Assembly: GCA_016712285.1 (NCBI GenBank)
Contig: JADJRK010000001.1
Location: 1,798,001 to 1,862,000 of the forward strand
Direction of reading: 5' to 3'
From: Planctomycetota bacterium
Lineage (GTDB): Bacteria > Planctomycetota > UBA8742 > UBA2392
Length of the DNA: 64,000 nucleotides
Shown: piece after piece, positions 61,101 to 64,000 of the stretch
How the letters are laid out: each line of letters opens with the position of its first letter
Numbering within the stretch: the first letter of the stretch is position 1
Position numbers and translations under genes: made by a program
The notes under the pieces: model-generated
The model's database searches: none
Seen by the model: only the letters and a program-made list of their open reading frames with translations
Told to the model about the DNA's origin: nothing

Positions 61101-61151
61101 CTTAATGATTTCTTTACTTTCTCTTAATAACCCTCAGGCGGTTGCTATGTT
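61101..61151 (+). promoter_or_regulatory. Pho-box-like direct repeats and promoter of the Na/Pi cotransporter
   Basis: Three 11-bp units follow directly: CTTAATGATTT, CTTTACTTTCT, CTTAATAACCC (61101-61133). The last contains TTAATA, 16 bp before TATGTT (61146-61151), a -35/-10 pair. Direct repeats of 11 bp that replace or overlap -35 are typical of PhoB/SphR-type activation, which fits a phosphate transporter gene. Confidence 0.55.
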
Positions 61152-61181
61152 CGCGCACGGTTTGGCCGGAGCCGCCTTTTT

Positions 61182-62978
61182 ATGGATGCATCAGCCTGGT
61201 TCACACTCGCCTACACGGTACTCGGCGGCTTGGCGGTGTTCTTATTCGGCATGAAGATCCTGAGCGAGAGCCTGCAGGCGCTCGCGAGCGAGTTCATCCG
61301 CAAGCTCATCAGCTGGCTCACGAACAATCGCGTGATCGCCATGGGCGTCGGCGTAGTGTTGACGACCATCGTGCAGTCCAGCTCGGTTACTACTGTAATG
61401 CTGGTAGGTTTCATCAACGCGGGCCTGATGAATTTGACCCAGGCCGTGGGCGTAATCCTGGGCGCCAACATCGGCACAACGCTTACCGGCTGGATCATTG
61501 CCATCAAGGTCGGCAAGTATGGTCTGCTGCTGGCCGGCGTCGGTTTCGTGCCGACGTTCTTTGCCAAGAAGACAAAGTGGAAAAGCGTGGGGCGCATCAT
61601 GATCGCCCTGGGCCTGATCTTTCTGGGCCTTGAGTTCATGTCCGGCGGGTTCAAGCCGCTGTCGGCCACGAACGACTTTCGCGACGCGATGGCCTATTTC
61701 ACGGCCGATAGCATCTTCTCGATTCTTGCGTGCGTCGTGATTGGCTGCCTGCTCACGTTCGTGGTGCAGTCAAGCAGCGCGATGCTGGCGATCACGATGT
61801 CCTTGGCGGCAACCGGCCAGATTGAGTACCAGACCGCGGCAGCGCTGGTGCTGGGCGAGAACATCGGCACGACGGTCACCATGCACCTGGCGGCGATGGG
61901 CGGCACGCTGGACGCAAAACGCGCCAGCTGGGCGCACATCATGTTCAACGTGATCGGCGTCAGCTACATGGTGCTGCTGTTCCCCTGGTACACGCAGTTT
62001 GTCACCTGGTTCGTGGAGTCCACGCCAGATGCGGTTTCGACGCTGTTCAGCGTGCACGGCGAGGGCACGGCTGCGCACGTGGACCCGCTGATTATGATGA
62101 AAATCGCCGCGGGGCACAGCCTGTTCAATATCACCAACAACCTGCTGTTCCTGCCGCTGCTGCCGTTGCTCGTGAAATTCGTGGTCTGGCTGAAACCAGA
62201 CAAGGGCAAGACCAGCAAGAAACGCCTGAAGCTGTCGGGCGACCTGTCGAAGATTTCACCCGAACTGGCGCTGGAAGAAGCCGAGGGCGAACTGCGGCTG
62301 ATGCGCGAAGTCGTGGTCGAGGCGATGGAGAAGTCCATGGCCTACGCACGCCTGAAACAGGACGACGAAGCAATCTTCAAGCGCGTGGACCATCTGGAAC
62401 AGGTCACGGACAACATCCAGATGGAAGTCACGTTGTTCATTACCGACGTGCTGCAACTGCCGATGACGGCCGAGCAGGCCAAGCGCGCATACGCCCTGAT
62501 ACGCATCAGCGACGAGATGGAGTCCGTGGCGGACTACTGCCAGAACCTTGCGAAGTACCGCGCGCGAATGTTCCGGGACGGTCTCAAGCTCTCCGATGCA
62601 GCAAACCGCGAACTGGACACGGTGATGAAGCTGGTGGAGGAGTTCACGCGGGCCGGCATGGAATTTGTCGTCACGCATCACGAAGCAGACATGCATGACG
62701 AAGACGTGCGCGCGCTGGTCAGGATGGCCGACGCCATCAACATCGCGGCCGACAAGGTGCGCGACAGCCACCTCTCCCGCGTCAAAGAAGGCAGCTGTGA
62801 GCCGCTGGCCGGCATGGTGTTCAGCGACATGGTGGTGGCATTGCGCCGCATGAAGAACCACACGGTCAACGTGATCGACGCCCGCATCGGGCGCTGGGAA
62901 GAACGGCGCGAGGCGTTGCGCAACCTTGAACGCGACGCCAACGATGAAAGCGCGCGCCTGGCCGCCACGCACGGATAG
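61182..62978 (+). CDS. Na+/phosphate cotransporter (NptA/PNaS family) with PhoU-like C terminus
   Basis: 598 residues. Two QSSS repeats (LTTIVQSSSVTTVMLVGFIN and TFVVQSSSAMLAITMSLAAT) with GANIGTT and GENIGTT mark the inverted-repeat transporter core of the type II Na/Pi family. Residues about 360-590 are a helical PhoU-like domain (VVEAMEKSMAYARLKQDDEA, EMESVADYCQNLAKYRARMF). It probably imports inorganic phosphate with sodium; the PhoU part likely regulates it. ATG 61182 lies about 30 nt after the -10. Phosphate control is suggested by the repeats upstream. Confidence 0.93.
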   Translation: MDASAWFTLAYTVLGGLAVFLFGMKILSESLQALASEFIRKLISWLTNNRVIAMGVGVVLTTIVQSSSVTTVMLVGFINAGLMNLTQAVGVILGANIGTTLTGWIIAIKVGKYGLLLAGVGFVPTFFAKKTKWKSVGRIMIALGLIFLGLEFMSGGFKPLSATNDFRDAMAYFTADSIFSILACVVIGCLLTFVVQSSSAMLAITMSLAATGQIEYQTAAALVLGENIGTTVTMHLAAMGGTLDAKRASWAHIMFNVIGVSYMVLLFPWYTQFVTWFVESTPDAVSTLFSVHGEGTAAHVDPLIMMKIAAGHSLFNITNNLLFLPLLPLLVKFVVWLKPDKGKTSKKRLKLSGDLSKISPELALEEAEGELRLMREVVVEAMEKSMAYARLKQDDEAIFKRVDHLEQVTDNIQMEVTLFITDVLQLPMTAEQAKRAYALIRISDEMESVADYCQNLAKYRARMFRDGLKLSDAANRELDTVMKLVEEFTRAGMEFVVTHHEADMHDEDVRALVRMADAINIAADKVRDSHLSRVKEGSCEPLAGMVFSDMVVALRRMKNHTVNVIDARIGRWEERREALRNLERDANDESARLAATHG

Positions 62979-63046
62979 TCGCTGGCGCTGGCCAGTTGCC
63001 GGAAACAAGTCTAGCCTCGCCGGCGTTGCAGTGCGCAGGAGCCGCC

Positions 63047-63895
63047 ATGCCGATCGTAATTCCGAAAGACTTCGAAGCTGTGGTGTTCACGCCGCCCGCC
63101 AGCGTGGATCACCACTCCGTGCCGCAGATCCTGGAAGCCACCGAGCGCGCCGGCATCCAGAACTTGAAGGCGCACCGCATTCTGCACATGCACCAGGTGG
63201 AGCACATTGACAGCGCCGCCGTCGCGGGCCTGCTTGACATCATTCGTCGCGCAACGGAGTTCGGCAAAGAGTTCGTCGCCTGTGACCCGCCGCCCATCGT
63301 GCGCAGCTACCTGGACATTTACGGTGCCGCGCCGCTGTTTGAAGGCCGCGTGCTCAGCAGTGCCAACGACGGCACGTATCAATCCGACGTGCTTCCGTTC
63401 GTGCCGCCATTCGTGCCCAACCCGGCCGGTCGCTTCGACATCTACAAAGGCGGCGCGGTGCGCAGCTATGAACTGGCCGGCGATGAGTTGCGCGAGATCG
63501 CACCCGTGGACCTGAACACCCACCCGCCCAAGGTGCCGACGCGCGCGCTGGAAATGGGAGTGCACGCGGGCGCCGCGGTCAAGGTCATCGAGTCTACAGG
63601 ATACGTCATGCTGCGCCGGCACATGTGCGGCTGCGACGCGACGCACAAGACATTCGACACGCTGCACCAGCTGCACGGCTGGTACCGCAGCAAGGGTTTC
63701 GATTTTGGCGGTGTTGAACTGTGGGCCAGCGACATTCCGGCGGGCATGGTCACAGAGCGCCTGACGTTCCGCGACCGGATGCACCTGGAGCAGTTCCGGA
63801 CGCTGCTCAAGATTGACGAAAGCTGGAAGTCAATCAGCGCGCCGCTGCATGACGTGGAAGAAGAGTACTACTACCTGTACGCAAACCCTACTTGA
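63047..63895 (+). CDS. STAS-domain protein with C-terminal extension (282 aa)
   Basis: AGGAG lies 7 nt before ATG 63047. The N-terminal 110 residues look like a STAS domain (VEHIDSAAVAGLLDIIRRAT, FVACDPPPIVRSYLDIYGAA), as in anti-anti-sigma factors and sulfate transporters; the phospho-site is Ser in DSAAV. The second half (from about residue 120) is different, rich in beta strands and His/Cys (VMLRRHMCGCDATHKTFDTL), and unknown. No kinase or anti-sigma gene lies at the locus. Not cotranscribed with the Na/Pi gene for certain, but only 68 nt separate them. Confidence 0.75.
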   Translation: MPIVIPKDFEAVVFTPPASVDHHSVPQILEATERAGIQNLKAHRILHMHQVEHIDSAAVAGLLDIIRRATEFGKEFVACDPPPIVRSYLDIYGAAPLFEGRVLSSANDGTYQSDVLPFVPPFVPNPAGRFDIYKGGAVRSYELAGDELREIAPVDLNTHPPKVPTRALEMGVHAGAAVKVIESTGYVMLRRHMCGCDATHKTFDTLHQLHGWYRSKGFDFGGVELWASDIPAGMVTERLTFRDRMHLEQFRTLLKIDESWKSISAPLHDVEEEYYYLYANPT

Positions 63896-64000
63896 CGGCG
63901 TCGATCACGGCCCGCTTCACGCTGGCGCGCATGTCCCAGAACAGCTGGTTCTGGGCATCCTCGCGCACTTTCTTTTGATATGCGGCGTCCTTGACGTCGC
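63888..64000 (-). CDS. C-terminal end of an unknown protein (5' end outside window)
   Basis: The frame reads DVKDAAYQKKVREDAQNQLF onward to VIDAVK and a TAG at 63888. Helical and basic, not recognised. The stop overlaps the end of the convergent STAS gene by 8 nt. Confidence 0.55.
   Translation of the reverse strand, partial: DVKDAAYQKKVREDAQNQLFWDMRASVKRAVIDAVK

Overview
The window is a high-GC bacterial chromosome segment with densely packed short operons on both strands. I found no prophage, integrase, transposase, CRISPR array or rRNA. Several traits point to a Planctomycetota-like organism, possibly an uncultured lineage: a 1,469-residue Ser/Thr kinase with a DWG instead of DFG motif fused to WD40 repeats and a PDZ domain, secreted leucine-rich-repeat proteins beside an ECF sigma factor, a HEAT-repeat secreted protein, DUF1579, a PDZ plus alpha/alpha-toroid secreted protein, and an HU protein with an acidic tail. 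This assignment is inference from gene content, not from a marker phylogeny.

Layout. 0-6.5 kb: MFS transporter end, a VOC protein, two tRNA-Ser genes, the hup-tadA-small basic protein operon, a CPBP protease, an RDD membrane protein and a MEMO-family protein. 6.6-13.6 kb: a beta-helix lipoprotein, then acpS-carB (carB has a frameshift near its 3' end), two small proteins and an endonuclease III homologue. 13.6-19 kb: a minus-strand operon of class III aminotransferase, hutI and a HEAT protein, divergent from a macrodomain gene. 19-24.4 kb: small secreted or hypothetical proteins, an inactive M16-like protein and arrays of hairpins. 24.5-29.1 kb: an M1 aminopeptidase, DUF4190, prfA and rpmE. 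29.5-36 kb: a cell-envelope repeat protein, an AAA_14/DUF4143 ATPase behind a palindromic promoter, and a lone nuoN. 36-44.5 kb: ftsK, a second VOC protein, a DNA methyltransferase paired with an MCE protein, an SPFH/zinc-ribbon protein, and a cupin/TetR pair sharing an operator. 44.5-51.6 kb: the PDZ/toroid protein, nrdR, a duplicated zinc-ribbon/membrane protein, DUF1579 and a KamA-type radical SAM enzyme. 51.6-56.7 kb: an ECF sigma factor, an anti-sigma/LRR fusion, a paralogous LRR protein and a class I aminotransferase. 56.6-64 kb: the giant kinase, a Na/Pi cotransporter behind Pho-box-like repeats, a STAS-domain protein and the end of an unknown gene.

Three themes cross the window. First, promoters repeatedly show TTGNNN, a 16-bp spacer and TANNNT, and several lie so close to the ATG that leaderless transcripts are likely. 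Second, intergenic spaces hold compact arrays of hairpins; two copies share the same four-hairpin plan with compensatory stem changes. Third, the sigma/anti-sigma/LRR locus looks like a signalling module in which a secreted LRR gene has been joined in frame to the anti-sigma gene while keeping its own ribosome-binding site and signal peptide.
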